From contig NZ_BNJG01000006.1 of NCBI RefSeq assembly GCF_016587375.1, positions 124,001-188,000 of the forward strand: 64,000 nt of DNA. Reading direction: 5' to 3'. The DNA is from Ktedonobacter robiniae (lineage in GTDB: Bacteria; Chloroflexota; Ktedonobacteria; Ktedonobacterales; Ktedonobacteraceae). Shown here piece after piece: positions 36,107 through 44,347 of the stretch (positions are counted from its first letter, which is position 1; the number at the start of each line of letters is the position of its first letter). Below the pieces are notes generated by a model. That model was not told the DNA's origin, did no database searches, and saw nothing but the letters and a program-made list of their open reading frames with translations. Both the position numbers and the translations under genes were made by a program.

Positions 36107-36547
36107 ATGGAACGTTCAATGCGCGTAACAAGCACGCCAGTTGTGCGAGAAGATGGAAAATTAATCAAAGTAGTGCAGAAACGAGGACAGCTCTTTATCT
36201 GTGCACATGGGTGTTGTTGTGGAAAGACCGAGCGCGGTTTCGCTCCCGTCCCCGAGGACCTCTATCACCAGGAGTGGGAGCGACGCAAACTGCGGAACAA
36301 GGTCCATCTGACCTTTTCAGCGTGCCTGGGACCATGTTCACTGGCCAATGTGGCCTTGCTCATCTTCGACGGCACCTCCACCTGGTTCCACTCGCTCAAC
36401 ACACATGAGCAGATTCTCGCGCTCTACGAATATATTGAGGCGCGTCTGCTTGGTGATGTTCCTCTCCCCAAAGACTTACAAGAGTGTATCTTCGACGGAT
36501 TTGCGCCCGTCGAGGGAGACAGGTCTTCTCTTCTCCCGGTCGAGTGA
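36107..36547 (+). CDS. thioredoxin-like [2Fe-2S] ferredoxin domain protein
   Basis: The 146-residue protein carries LFICAHGCCCGKTERGFAPV with a Cys-rich first cluster and FSACLGPCSLANVALLIFDG with the second CxxxxC pair. This is the pattern of thioredoxin-fold [2Fe-2S] ferredoxins found beside CobW genes. It is followed by WFHSLNTHEQILALYEYIEA. The family often appears with COG0523 GTPases, which fits the upstream operon. A start inside the first ten codons is possible. It converges with the NTF2-like gene, with only 6 bp between stops. Confidence 0.75.
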   Translation: MERSMRVTSTPVVREDGKLIKVVQKRGQLFICAHGCCCGKTERGFAPVPEDLYHQEWERRKLRNKVHLTFSACLGPCSLANVALLIFDGTSTWFHSLNTHEQILALYEYIEARLLGDVPLPKDLQECIFDGFAPVEGDRSSLLPVE

Positions 36548-36553
36548 CCTGCA

Positions 36554-37015
36554 CTACTGGATGACAGGAAGATCGACCCCTAATTGATGCAGAAGCCCTG
36601 CGAGACCGCTTCCTGGTACAGGCTCAATGGCGAACGCTACCAGTTGATCCTGCTCAAAGCGATAGGTGACGTCTTCGGAGGGCAATGCGATACTGCGTCC
36701 CTGGAGCGCAACATCTGGGAGTCCGATGTCTTGCAGGGAAAAGCTCTGGCTTTGATAACCGGAGATCCGTAATGTCCCCGTAAGCATCGTCTCGTCCTCC
36801 TCCAGAATATTATGCAGGTTGAATATGAGTCCTGGTATCCCCTCTTTCAGGTGCCTGATCAGGCTGAGAAAGCCTGGCTTTCCAAGTGGTTGAGGCGTCC
36901 AGCCGGAGAAGGTGAAGGCTTCTGCCAGGTAGCTCTCGACAACCTCTTGATCATTGACCTCAAGCGCATTCATGACGTTGAGGACGATATCAGTATTGCT
37001 CTCTCTGCTGTTCAT
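36554..37015 (-). CDS. NTF2/SnoaL-like protein
   Basis: The 153-residue protein starts MNSRESNTDIVLNVMNALEV and has the cone-like alpha+beta layout of SnoaL/NTF2 proteins. Early helices with EVVESYLAEAFTFSGWTPQP are followed by strands with LTGTLRISGYQSQSF and TYRFEQDQLVAFAIEPVPG. Such proteins bind small ligands or act as cyclases or isomerases. Its ATG overlaps the TGA of the Fur gene (ATGA), so the two are translationally coupled and probably share Zur-dependent control. I see no metal ligand cluster; the ligand is unknown. Confidence 0.65.
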   Translation of the reverse strand: MNSRESNTDIVLNVMNALEVNDQEVVESYLAEAFTFSGWTPQPLGKPGFLSLIRHLKEGIPGLIFNLHNILEEDETMLTGTLRISGYQSQSFSLQDIGLPDVALQGRSIALPSEDVTYRFEQDQLVAFAIEPVPGSGLAGLLHQLGVDLPVIQ

Positions 37016-37533
37016 GAGCGGTCCTTTCTCCGTGGAGCATCTTCTCTCATCTCTTCTGGAGGTTCGCCTGGAGAACAGGCCTCTAACTGTGACGAAGGAT
37101 AGGCTTGGCTTCGGCATTGCGCACAGCGTCCGAAGAGTGTCAAGGTCAGCCCTTCGAGCGAGAAGTCGGTCTGGTGACATGCGGAGACGAACTGCTCAAC
37201 GGAGACATCCAGATCGACCTCAACAAAGCGCCGACACTGAACACACGTCAGGTGATAATGGGTGTTATCGTGACAGACATGATAACGATGTGTCCCATCG
37301 GCATACGCAATTCGATCCAGCAATCCCTGTTTGACCAGGACTTCAATCGAGCGATAGAGTGTCGCACGTCCAAAATGAGGATCTTGTTGACGCAGATCCT
37401 GCCATAGATTGTCAATCGAGAAATCTGTGCCGCTGGCAGCCAGCTCCGCCAGGCGATCCGCAATCAAGCGGCGTGGGCGCGTTATGCGTTGTCCGGCCCG
37501 GTCAAAGGCGGTCTGAATATTCTTCGCAAGCAT
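37012..37533 (-). CDS. zur: Fur-family regulator, probable Zur
   Basis: The 173-residue protein has the Fur winged helix (SIDNLWQDLRQQDPHFGRAT then LYRSIEVLVKQGLLDRI). The metal region HRYHVCHDNTHYHLTCVQCR contains the HxH and Cys ligands, with a second CxxC (CAQC) forming the structural zinc site. It is divergent from a small gene at 37710 with a perfect AATGATA-n5-TATCATT palindrome between them. The same palindrome precedes zinc-import and COG0523 genes, so I assign it as the zinc uptake repressor and infer autoregulation. Fur or PerR identity is less likely given the context, but residues alone do not prove it. Confidence 0.75.
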   Translation of the reverse strand: MLAKNIQTAFDRAGQRITRPRRLIADRLAELAASGTDFSIDNLWQDLRQQDPHFGRATLYRSIEVLVKQGLLDRIAYADGTHRYHVCHDNTHYHLTCVQCRRFVEVDLDVSVEQFVSACHQTDFSLEGLTLTLFGRCAQCRSQAYPSSQLEACSPGEPPEEMREDAPRRKDRS

Positions 37534-37624
37534 AGTCTTACTCTCTCAATCCTGACTGGTTGCCATGTGCAGACGCATCCTCGCTGTCATGCCTGCCATG
37601 TCTTCCTTGTTCTTCCTCAAAATT

Positions 37625-37643
37625 AATGATATAATGTATCATT
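37625..37643. promoter_or_regulatory. Zur-type box 3 (perfect palindrome)
   Basis: AATGATATAATGTATCATT, extended to ATTAATGATA-n5-TATCATTAAT. It lies between the divergent Fur-type gene and the gene at 37710 and could control both. Confidence 0.8.
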
Positions 37644-37709
37644 AATTTTGTCAAGCAGAGTGCCTGGGTACTTGTATGATAAAGAATGCATTCGTGGAGA
37701 GAAATCAAC

Positions 37710-38027
37710 ATGCAGCGAGACACATTGATTGAGACAAACGATAGGGAGGCTCAGCTTCTGGAGCAAGTGACACGCTGGGTTACTGATCTGCTTGCTCTTG
37801 AGGAGGATACGTCTCTCCTGATCAAGCAGATGCGTTGTACCACGCCTGACTGCCCTCCTTTCCGGACGATGATCTATCTCATGAATGAGGGCCGCCCTGT
37901 CTATCGATACAAAATCCATAAGACCCTCATGGACATCACGTGCGAGGATGTGGCAGCACTCGTATTTATTGAGCCGAAGAGGGATACGTTTCTGGACATC
38001 CACATTACTCAGACTGAAAAGGGATAA
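37710..38027 (+). CDS. conserved small protein with CxxxxCPP motif, copy 1
   Basis: The 105-residue protein reads MQRDTLIETNDREAQLLEQV, then EEDTSLLIKQMRCTTPDCPP and YRYKIHKTLMDITCEDV. I know no function. A paralogue at 38764 shares the order: helix with a Trp-Val, EDTS-strand, C-x4-CPP, KIHKT and IT-ED. The two Cys could bind metal. The start at 37710 has GGAGAG upstream. The position directly behind a Zur-type box shared with the regulator indicates a role under zinc limitation. Confidence 0.7.
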   Translation: MQRDTLIETNDREAQLLEQVTRWVTDLLALEEDTSLLIKQMRCTTPDCPPFRTMIYLMNEGRPVYRYKIHKTLMDITCEDVAALVFIEPKRDTFLDIHITQTEKG

Positions 38028-38243
38028 TAGGCAAGTATGAAGAAAAGGGAGGGCGGGCGGAAGGGAGAATACCTATTCGCTGCCTGCTCTTCTCTCCATT
38101 AAAGGGGATGAGACCTTGTGCCTATGAAGTTTGTCATTGGTTTCAGGTTTTACACTCTGCTCTAATGACGAGACAGGTGGTAAAAAGTATAGCGTGGAAG
38201 GGCAGCGAGTTATAGACAGCTCATTGTAGAGAGCAATAGGCAC

Positions 38244-38510
38244 TTATTTATTGCCTGCGATGTTGTAGAGCTGAAGTAATTCATTGATCACAGCCTCTTC
38301 CCGGCCCTCTTTGATGCCTTCAACAACACACAATTGCAGATGCTCGCTGAGGATCGCTATCTCAAGCTTCTCGATGGCCTTACGCACGGCATATGTCTGG
38401 CGCAGTATATCAACACAGTATTTGTCTTCCTTCACCATTTTTCGAATACCTGCGATATGCCCTTCTATATAGTTGAGCCTTTTGAGGATATCGTGCTCTT
38501 CGGCTTGCAT
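38244..38510 (-). CDS. CsoR/FrmR-family metal- or formaldehyde-sensing regulator
   Basis: The 88-residue all-helical protein starts MQAEEHDILKRLNYIEGHIA, with AGGAG about 8 nt upstream, and has the CsoR pattern RL-IEGHI-GI-KMV. It continues KYCVDILRQTYAVRKAIEKL, with the conserved Cys of the first sensor position, and EHLQLCVVEGI, with the last Cys. Family members repress copper, nickel or formaldehyde genes through a four-helix tetramer. The His expected between the Cys in copper-binding CsoR is not evident (VRKAIEK), so copper specificity is doubtful. No obvious target lies next to it. Confidence 0.8.
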   Translation of the reverse strand: MQAEEHDILKRLNYIEGHIAGIRKMVKEDKYCVDILRQTYAVRKAIEKLEIAILSEHLQLCVVEGIKEGREEAVINELLQLYNIAGNK

Positions 38511-38763
38511 TCCTGTTCTCCTGTCTCGTGCTCTCCGCAACGTGAGGGTCTGCAATAATGTTATTTTGTGCACTTACATCCATGAAAAATGATTCTGAAT
38601 CTCATGCGTATACTGCATTTGTAATACCTAATATATCCAAAGGACGCCTGTTTTGTCTACTGGGAGAACATTCTATTGCTATACCTGAGGGACCCCATCA
38701 TATGGCCTCTCTTTGCTCATAAGGAATGAACATCTTCACATTCGTGGAAGCCTCAAAGTGGGC

Positions 38764-39033
38764 TTAATCTGTCGGCTGTGTAAGAGTCGCAATATCCTCT
38801 TGCGTGATTTCAGCTATGGTCTTATGGATCTTGTACTGGCTGGTTGGATGAGCTGTTTTCAACAGAGCAATGACCGTCTCAATGGGAGGGCATCCAGGTT
38901 CGGAACAGCGTAGCTCTGTCACCATGATAGAGGTATCTTCATCTGGATGAAGTGCCTGGTGAACCCAGCTTTTCACCTGTTCGACGAGGCGAGGATCGCT
39001 TTGGTGCCTGGGTTCAAAAAAGTTGTTCAGCAT
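38764..39033 (-). CDS. conserved small protein with CxxxxCPP motif, copy 2
   Basis: The 89-residue protein is a paralogue of the protein at 37710: VKSWVHQALHPDEDTSIMVT, then ELRCSEPGCPPIETVIAL and YKIHKTIAEITQEDIATL. Conserved points are EDTS, C-x4-CPP and KIHKT. It lies 62 bp after the stop of an ArsR gene on the same strand. That gene has a Zur-type box in front, so both could be expressed together. Its function is unknown. Confidence 0.7.
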   Translation of the reverse strand: MLNNFFEPRHQSDPRLVEQVKSWVHQALHPDEDTSIMVTELRCSEPGCPPIETVIALLKTAHPTSQYKIHKTIAEITQEDIATLTQPTD

Positions 39034-39095
39034 GGTCTCTCTCTTCTCCTGGCGACGTGTCGCCGTTGTATTCTGTCAGGGCATAATGGTTCGCT

Positions 39096-39515
39096 TCATC
39101 CTGTGTAGGGATGAGGGGGAAGATTCTGGTAGACGTGATCGGCGTGATACTCAGCCTCGCGAAAAAGGACCGCGAGATGCTCATCGTCGAGCGAATAATA
39201 GATAATGTTGCCCGAACGGCATTGCCGGACGAGCCGTCGATCACGTAGCAGCCGCAGCTGATGGGAGACCGCCGACTCCGACACACCAACCAGAATCGCT
39301 AAGTCGCGCACACAGAGCGTATGATGCATGAGCGCGTACAGTATTTGAAGCCGGGTGGAGTCGCCCAGGGCCTGAAACATCGTGACCACCAGGGAAAGGA
39401 GCTCTTCTGATGGAGCAGAAGAACGCGCACCCTCCAGGGTCTCCGGGTCAATCGGTGTCAAGACAGTAGGCGTGGCACGGCTCGGTTGTGGTATGGGGTT
39501 CCTCGGTTCTGTCAT
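39096..39515 (-). CDS. ArsR/SmtB-family metal-sensing repressor 1
   Basis: The 139-residue protein has the ArsR winged helix (FQALGDSTRLQILYALMHHT then AILVGVSESAVSHQLRLLRD). Its last helix, DEHLAVLFREAEYHADH, gives the D-x-H-x10-H-x2-H alpha5 site of zinc sensors such as SmtB. The recognition-helix Cys site (LCVRDLA) keeps only one Cys. The ATG follows a Zur-type box at 39521 with no ribosome site in between, so the message may be leaderless. It lies after the znu operon on the same strand. Zinc sensing is well supported by the residues; the targets are inferred. Confidence 0.85.
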   Translation of the reverse strand: MTEPRNPIPQPSRATPTVLTPIDPETLEGARSSAPSEELLSLVVTMFQALGDSTRLQILYALMHHTLCVRDLAILVGVSESAVSHQLRLLRDRRLVRQCRSGNIIYYSLDDEHLAVLFREAEYHADHVYQNLPPHPYTG

Positions 39516-39520
39516 AATCT

Positions 39521-39539
39521 AATGATACATTGTATCTTT
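39521..39539. promoter_or_regulatory. Zur-type box 4
   Basis: AATGATACATTGTATCTTT: the left arm is perfect, the right arm has one changed base. It starts 6 bp upstream of the ArsR ATG. Confidence 0.65.
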
Positions 39540-39547
39540 AGTGATTG

Positions 39548-40555
39548 TCAAGCGCCCTGTGAAGGAGCGAGCGATAGTTCTGTGTCCTGTGGCGCGAACA
39601 GCGTCTCGTCTCCTGGCTCTTCTAGAGCCTCGCGCTGCGCGCCTCGCTTGCGTAGGAGCATGGGGAGAAGGCGTACCAGGACGTATGTCACAAAGGCAAA
39701 GGTGGTAATAAAGAAGCTCACGGGGTAGGGGAGATAATACGAGACCGTCAGTCCCAGCCAGGTGAAGAGGATGGAGAGCACGACGGAGCAGAGAATCGTG
39801 AGAGGAGGGCGTGAGGTCAGGCGCTCGGCAATCGCAGCGGGCGTGACCAGGAGGGCGAAGATCATGAGGACGCCGACGACCTGGGTAGCCGCGGTCACTG
39901 CCAGGGCCAGCACCACCATAAAGAGCAATGAGAGCAGTTGGGTTGGCACACCTCGCGCCTCGGCGATCTCTTCGTCGAGAGAGGCAAAGAGCAAGGGGCG
40001 GTAGATCGCAAACAAGACGACGAGCGTCACAATGGTCGTGATCAAGGTAATGATGACGTCGCGCTGGCTGATCCCGAGCACCTGCCCAAAGAGCACGGCA
40101 TAGGCCTCGGTCGCATACCCCTTGTAGAGTGAGAGGAAGAGCACCCCCAGGCCCAGCATCCAGGCCAGGACAATCCCTGTGACCACGTCGCGCCCCTGCA
40201 AGCGTTTCCCCAGCCATCCCATAATCATGCCACTGCCAATGGTGAAGGCCAGGAGGCCGTAGAGCGAACTCACCCCTACGAGGATCGCCGCAGTCGCACC
40301 CGCGAAGCCGATGTGCGAGAGCGAGTGGCCAGCGAAGGAGAGTCCGCGCAGGACCACAAAATAGCCAACAATGCCAGCGACAATCGCCACCAGCGTCCCC
40401 GCGAGATACGCATTGCGCATAAAGGCATAGCGAAAGATCTCCCCGAAGTCGGCGAGCAGATTCCAGGACAGGGTCGGGCTACTCGCTACGACCAGGCCGT
40501 GTCTTACCTGTAGCTGGGACAGGAATGGGAGAAGCAAATTGATCGTGTGCAGCAT
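39548..40555 (-). CDS. znuB: zinc ABC transporter permease (ZnuB type), system 1
   Basis: The 335-residue membrane protein has eight or nine transmembrane helices of the ABC-3 family. The AFMRNAYLAGTLVAIVAGIV start, the LSFAGHSLSHIGFAGA loop and LLVTPAAIAERLTSRP near the end are typical of ZnuB/MntB proteins. It forms the channel dimer for the ATPase at 40595 and the binding protein at 41483. Gene order on the minus strand is binding protein, ATPase, permease. The C-terminal tail after about residue 300 is acidic and probably cytosolic. Zinc, rather than manganese, is inferred from the regulator boxes. Confidence 0.88.
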   Translation of the reverse strand: MLHTINLLLPFLSQLQVRHGLVVASSPTLSWNLLADFGEIFRYAFMRNAYLAGTLVAIVAGIVGYFVVLRGLSFAGHSLSHIGFAGATAAILVGVSSLYGLLAFTIGSGMIMGWLGKRLQGRDVVTGIVLAWMLGLGVLFLSLYKGYATEAYAVLFGQVLGISQRDVIITLITTIVTLVVLFAIYRPLLFASLDEEIAEARGVPTQLLSLLFMVVLALAVTAATQVVGVLMIFALLVTPAAIAERLTSRPPLTILCSVVLSILFTWLGLTVSYYLPYPVSFFITTFAFVTYVLVRLLPMLLRKRGAQREALEEPGDETLFAPQDTELSLAPSQGA

Positions 40556-40594
40556 CAGTCTGAAGTTCCTTCCTTCTCTCTTCTGTGTCAGTAT

Positions 40595-41461
40595 TCATCT
40601 TCCCAACTCTAAACCAGAGACCAGGACGCGCCCCCGGCTATCGCGCATGACCTCAACGGGTGCGCGGTAGAGACGCGAGAGACGCTCAGTCGAAATAATC
40701 TCCTCGGGCGTGCCGAGCGCGATTTGCTTCTGTGCGATGTAGAGCACCTGCTGCGTCATTGACAGCAGCGGGTTGATATCGTGAGTGACCAGGAGGACCG
40801 TCATCTGACGCTCCTGGGTGACCTTGCCAACCAGCCGAGCGATGGCGTACTGGTTGCGGATATCCAGGCTCGCCAGTGGCTCGTCGAGCAGTAACAGGCG
40901 TGGCTGGCCCAGAATGGCCTGAGCCAGGAGCAGGCGCTGCTGCTCACCCCCCGAGAGCTGTCCGACCGGACGATTGATGTACCCGGTCGCTCCGACCGCC
41001 TCACACGCCGCCTCCACCAGTTCGCGGCGCGCTTGACGCTGTTGTTGGGTGACAAAAGGCGAGGCAATGCCCCATTTATGCCCATCGAGGCCCAGCATGA
41101 CAAAATCGCGTGCGCACACTCGCAGGTGCGCGTCCAGGGTGCGCCTCTGCGGGACATAGCCGATCAAGGGATTGCCGCGTCTCGGTTGCGCTCCCAGCAC
41201 GCGTATCTCCCCTTGCGCTGGTGGCATCAGACCAAGCACCAGGCGCAAGAGGGTGGTTTTGCCTGCGCCATTGGGGCCAAGCGCGCAGACAAACGCACCA
41301 GCATGAATGGCGAAGGTGGCGTCGCGCCAGATGGTACGGCTTCCCTGCCGCACCGTCAGGCCATGCGCTTCAAGCACGGGGTTGCGCACATCGCGTTCCT
41401 GCGAGAGTGTGGTCGTTGCCTGGCCTTGTGGCGCGCGTTCTGTCTCTGCTGGACCTGTCAT
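40595..41461 (-). CDS. znuC: zinc ABC transporter ATPase (ZnuC type), system 1
   Basis: The 288-residue ABC ATPase has Walker A CALGPNGAGKTTLLRLVLG, Q-loop IGYVPQRRTLDAHL, signature QLSGGEQQRLLLAQ, Walker B RLLLLDEPLASLDI and the H-loop LLVTHDIN. The YVPQRR Q-loop and a short C-terminal extension are usual for Znu/Mnt-type importers. It couples ATP hydrolysis to transport through the permease at 39548. The start at 41461 sits 21 bp after the binding-protein stop. The first 30 residues before VLEAHGLTVRQG are not conserved, so a later start is possible. Confidence 0.9.
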   Translation of the reverse strand: MTGPAETERAPQGQATTTLSQERDVRNPVLEAHGLTVRQGSRTIWRDATFAIHAGAFVCALGPNGAGKTTLLRLVLGLMPPAQGEIRVLGAQPRRGNPLIGYVPQRRTLDAHLRVCARDFVMLGLDGHKWGIASPFVTQQQRQARRELVEAACEAVGATGYINRPVGQLSGGEQQRLLLAQAILGQPRLLLLDEPLASLDIRNQYAIARLVGKVTQERQMTVLLVTHDINPLLSMTQQVLYIAQKQIALGTPEEIISTERLSRLYRAPVEVMRDSRGRVLVSGLELGR

Positions 41462-41482
41462 GTCATCACTGCCTTTCTCTGG

Positions 41483-42442
41483 TTAGCCGTTGTGGCTCTG
41501 GCTCAGGGCCTGCTCTAGTTTGTCGAGCTGTGCAAGCTGCCAATCCTGGAATTTGCCATTGGCGGGGCGTACCGTCTCGGAGACCTCGACAACAGGAATA
41601 CCAGCCTTCGCCACCTGTTGTTGCAGGTTCTTGACACTGTTATCGATGGTCTGCACATTGAGAATGAAGACCTTGATCTCGTTCTTCGTAATCTGGTCGT
41701 TAAACTCGGCGACCGTGTTCGCAGGAGGTTCAGAACCATTGGCCTCGGCGGTGTAGTAAGCCTCCGGCGTGATCACCTTGAGTCCCAGGGCGTCTGTCAT
41801 GTAGATAAAGATGGATTCGGAGATACCGATGGGCTTCCCTGCATACTTCGACTTGATCTCGGTGATCTTGTCGAGGTAGGGCTTTAAAGCCACCTCAAAG
41901 GCGCTATATTGCTGATCAAAATAGCTGGCATCGGCGCTATCAATCGCCTTATAGTCAGCGGTGATCTGTTTGGCGACCTGTTGCACATACTCCGGGTTAT
42001 ACCAGAGGTGGGGATTATCGCCCTCTTTCTTGCCCACCAGCTTGCCCACATCGAGCAGCTTGCGCGTATCGGAGGGGTTGGCATCCAGCAGCTTGCTACC
42101 CCAGGTATCATAGCCCGCGCCATTGAGTATGACGTAATCCGCCTGAGCGATAGCACGCGCATCGTCGTTGGTGCTCTCGTAGTCGTGTGGGTCGCCGGTT
42201 GGTGAGCTCACCAGGCTCTTGACGGAAGTGTGTTTGCCACCGATTTGTGTGGCGATACTGCCCCAGAAGTTTTCGCCCGCGACGACGCTTACGACTTTCG
42301 ATCCGCTGGCGTTGCTGGCCTGGCTCTCTCCTCCACAGGCCGCCAATGGCAGGAGCAGACCAAGGAACAGCAAGATGCCAAAACAGCGACGGCTGACTGA
42401 CAATCGGCGTTTGGGTTGCAACGCCTTCTCCATACGTGACAT
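41483..42442 (-). CDS. znuA: zinc-binding lipoprotein (ZnuA type), system 1
   Basis: The 319-residue protein has a lipoprotein signal (FLGLLLPLAACGG; lipidated Cys) and a cluster A-I metal-binding fold. TGDPHDYESTNDDARAIAQA gives the first His, NPHLWYNPEYVQ the second, and a third site falls in the SESIFIYMTDALGLKVITPE region. It lacks the long His-rich loop of enterobacterial ZnuA. It is the first gene of the znu operon. The start MSRMEKALQPK has GGAGG 4 nt upstream, and a perfect Zur-type box lies 35 bp further up. It is membrane-anchored on the outer face. Confidence 0.9.
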   Translation of the reverse strand: MSRMEKALQPKRRLSVSRRCFGILLFLGLLLPLAACGGESQASNASGSKVVSVVAGENFWGSIATQIGGKHTSVKSLVSSPTGDPHDYESTNDDARAIAQADYVILNGAGYDTWGSKLLDANPSDTRKLLDVGKLVGKKEGDNPHLWYNPEYVQQVAKQITADYKAIDSADASYFDQQYSAFEVALKPYLDKITEIKSKYAGKPIGISESIFIYMTDALGLKVITPEAYYTAEANGSEPPANTVAEFNDQITKNEIKVFILNVQTIDNSVKNLQQQVAKAGIPVVEVSETVRPANGKFQDWQLAQLDKLEQALSQSHNG

Positions 42443-42476
42443 ATATCCTCCAAAGAGAAAAGGAATTTGCTACGTT

Positions 42477-42495
42477 AATGATACGCAATATCATT
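42477..42495. promoter_or_regulatory. Zur-type box 5 (perfect palindrome)
   Basis: AATGATACGCAATATCATT, 35 bp upstream of the first znu operon. Confidence 0.8.
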
Positions 42496-42666
42496 AACTT
42501 CCGAGACACTGTACCATCATTCAATAGCCATGTCAAGGGAAAATAAGCCTATTTGCGCAAATTTTCTAGTAAAAGTCACTACTTTATTACATGAACAGAT
42601 GCTCATATAGGTGGGAGGAGAGAGAGGAGCTGATCGTGCTGAGACTTTCTGGAGGCGAGAAATGTT

Positions 42667-43260
42667 CTACCTACTCTTCTCAGCTCTGGAGCGTGCTGTA
42701 TAGGCATCCGCAAGGTGCTGCCATTGAGACACTATCGCCTCAGCGGGACAAGCGACTTCTCCCCAGGCGGCGAGACACTGATAGCTATAGGCCAGGCCTT
42801 GCGTTTGAAGCACCCAGGTCTCGTAGGCACTGATCCAGGAGAGTAAAGAAGTGAGGAGAGAATTGACGGCCTGACATTTTCGCGGGCTTGATGGAAGCGA
42901 GAGCGCCGGAAGCTGATCCAGTGCCCAGGCGTCCAGAGGCCATTCGACATTGAGAGCCAGGCGAGGCGTGAAGCTATACCGTTTGAGAAAGATGCCCTCA
43001 GAGGGGGAATGGGTGTAAAAGAGACCAAATCCCCAGAGGGTAACGGTGTGCTGTTCTTGCGTCTGAAGAACATAGGAACTGCTGCCCACGACCCCTTCTG
43101 GCGGTCTCCGACGGGTAAAGCCATATTCGAGTAAGAGATTGCCTTCTGCACGGCGAATATCCTGCCCCCAACACCACATTTGTTGATTGAAAAGCGTGGC
43201 TCCCTGCTTCTTGAGGTGTAAAGGGTGTTGAGTGCGTTCGTGATGAAATGGTTGCGTCAT
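42667..43260 (-). CDS. hypothetical protein, 197 aa, behind a Zur-type box
   Basis: I do not recognise this protein. The start MTQPFHHERTQHPLHLKKQG follows AGGAGGAA closely. The N-terminus is His-rich. The middle has WCWGQDIRRAEGNLLLEYGF and TVTLWGFGLFYTHSPSEGIF, Trp- and aromatic-rich strands. The last third is helical (TSLLSWISAYETWVLQTQGL). It has no signal peptide or membrane span. A perfect Zur-type box lies 70 bp upstream, with the RRM gene on its other side. The position implies expression in zinc shortage; the biochemical role is open. Confidence 0.65.
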   Translation of the reverse strand: MTQPFHHERTQHPLHLKKQGATLFNQQMWCWGQDIRRAEGNLLLEYGFTRRRPPEGVVGSSSYVLQTQEQHTVTLWGFGLFYTHSPSEGIFLKRYSFTPRLALNVEWPLDAWALDQLPALSLPSSPRKCQAVNSLLTSLLSWISAYETWVLQTQGLAYSYQCLAAWGEVACPAEAIVSQWQHLADAYTARSRAEKSR

Positions 43261-43329
43261 ATGTTCCTCCTGTGCATAAGGTAAAGCCATATGCGGTTGA
43301 AAAAGATCTCAAAGATGCTTGCAATTACT

Positions 43330-43348
43330 AATGATACAGTATATCATT
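43330..43348. promoter_or_regulatory. Zur-type box 6 (perfect palindrome)
   Basis: AATGATACAGTATATCATT, between the hypothetical gene ending at 42667 (minus) and the RRM gene at 43454 (plus); it could act on both. Confidence 0.8.
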
Positions 43349-43453
43349 ATTGGGTAGCGGTGTGCCAGCGAAGACTCTTTCCTGGAATAACATGCTCTAC
43401 AAGGAGATTCTCTGTTGCTGCGGAGAGCGTGAACAGACAGGAGACAAGAAAGC

Positions 43454-43744
43454 ATGAGACTGTATGTAGGAAACTTGTCATATCGGATAACCGACCAGGA
43501 ATTGGGTGATTTCTTTGCGCAGATTGGTCGAGTGCAGAGGGTCCGTGTGGTCACGGAGCGGGAGACTGGACGGAGCAAAGGTTTTGGCTTTGTGGATATG
43601 TTGAATGAGCAAGATGCCAGAGCCGCTATCGAGCAACTGAATGGAAAGAGGCTTGGAGGAAGGGCTCTAACGGTGGCAGAGGCTCGTGAGCGCCCTGAGT
43701 CACCAGAACGCTGGCCGATATCGACGCGAGAGCAAGCCAGGTAA
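43454..43744 (+). CDS. RRM-type RNA-binding protein
   Basis: The 96-residue protein is one RNA recognition motif: RNP2 LYVGNLSYRI at the start and RNP1 SKGFGFVDM near residue 50, followed by AAIEQLNGKRLGGRALTVAE. A short basic tail ends it. Such single-RRM proteins in cyanobacteria and Chloroflexota act in cold response or mRNA handling. It lies 105 bp from a Zur-type box and 69 bp before an ABM-like gene. Zinc-dependent expression is inferred from position only. Confidence 0.88.
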   Translation: MRLYVGNLSYRITDQELGDFFAQIGRVQRVRVVTERETGRSKGFGFVDMLNEQDARAAIEQLNGKRLGGRALTVAEARERPESPERWPISTREQAR

Positions 43745-43813
43745 AAGCCTCTCTCAAACCGGTGTGGTCCTGGCAAGCGGGGCCAGGACTACACTGATCT
43801 CACCTGGAGAAGG

Positions 43814-44134
43814 ATGAGTAGTATGCTGATACGCATATGGCACGGCCGAATTACCAGTGAGAACCTGACGAACTATCTCAGGCATTTGCGGATAGACTGT
43901 ACTCAACAGTATCGCCAGGCGCGGGGGAATCGTGGCCTTCAGATCTTGTGTAGGCAGGACGGAGATGCGCAGGCGCTAGAAGTACACTCCTTCTGGAATA
44001 CACAGGCTGACCTGCAAGCCTGTATCGCAACCTATGATCTCTATCAGCCTGAGACACAAAAAGACCTGCTTCTGGAGGCGCCATACGTGGTGCTCTATGA
44101 ACTGCTTGAGAGCGAACTTGACTTGTTTGGCTAG
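43814..44134 (+). CDS. ABM-like dimeric alpha-beta barrel protein
   Basis: The 106-residue protein reads MLIRIWHGRITSENLTNYLR near its start. It continues with RGNRGLQILCRQDGDAQALE and VHSFWNTQADLQACIATYDL, the beta-alpha-beta-beta layout of antibiotic biosynthesis monooxygenase-like proteins. These may act as monooxygenases or simply bind small molecules. GGAGAAGG directly precedes the ATG at 43814; the ATG at 43823 is also possible. It follows the RRM gene on the same strand. No catalytic residue can be named, so the activity is unassigned. Confidence 0.65.
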   Translation: MSSMLIRIWHGRITSENLTNYLRHLRIDCTQQYRQARGNRGLQILCRQDGDAQALEVHSFWNTQADLQACIATYDLYQPETQKDLLLEAPYVVLYELLESELDLFG

Positions 44135-44347
44135 CCGTCCAAGAACCGGAGACGGTAAGTCGTCCGTATGTAGGTGCCCCGTTCGTCACTTCCTTCGCGC
44201 TTCTGGGCTCCACAAATCTGGGTGATGGTCACCTGGTGAGCAAGTCGTTCGAGATAGTTTACTCACCAGGATACTTGTGGGATTTTCGCCATAATACTGT
44301 TGGGATTTGTATCATACCCATCGTGTCATTGTCTTGCAAGAAACAGC

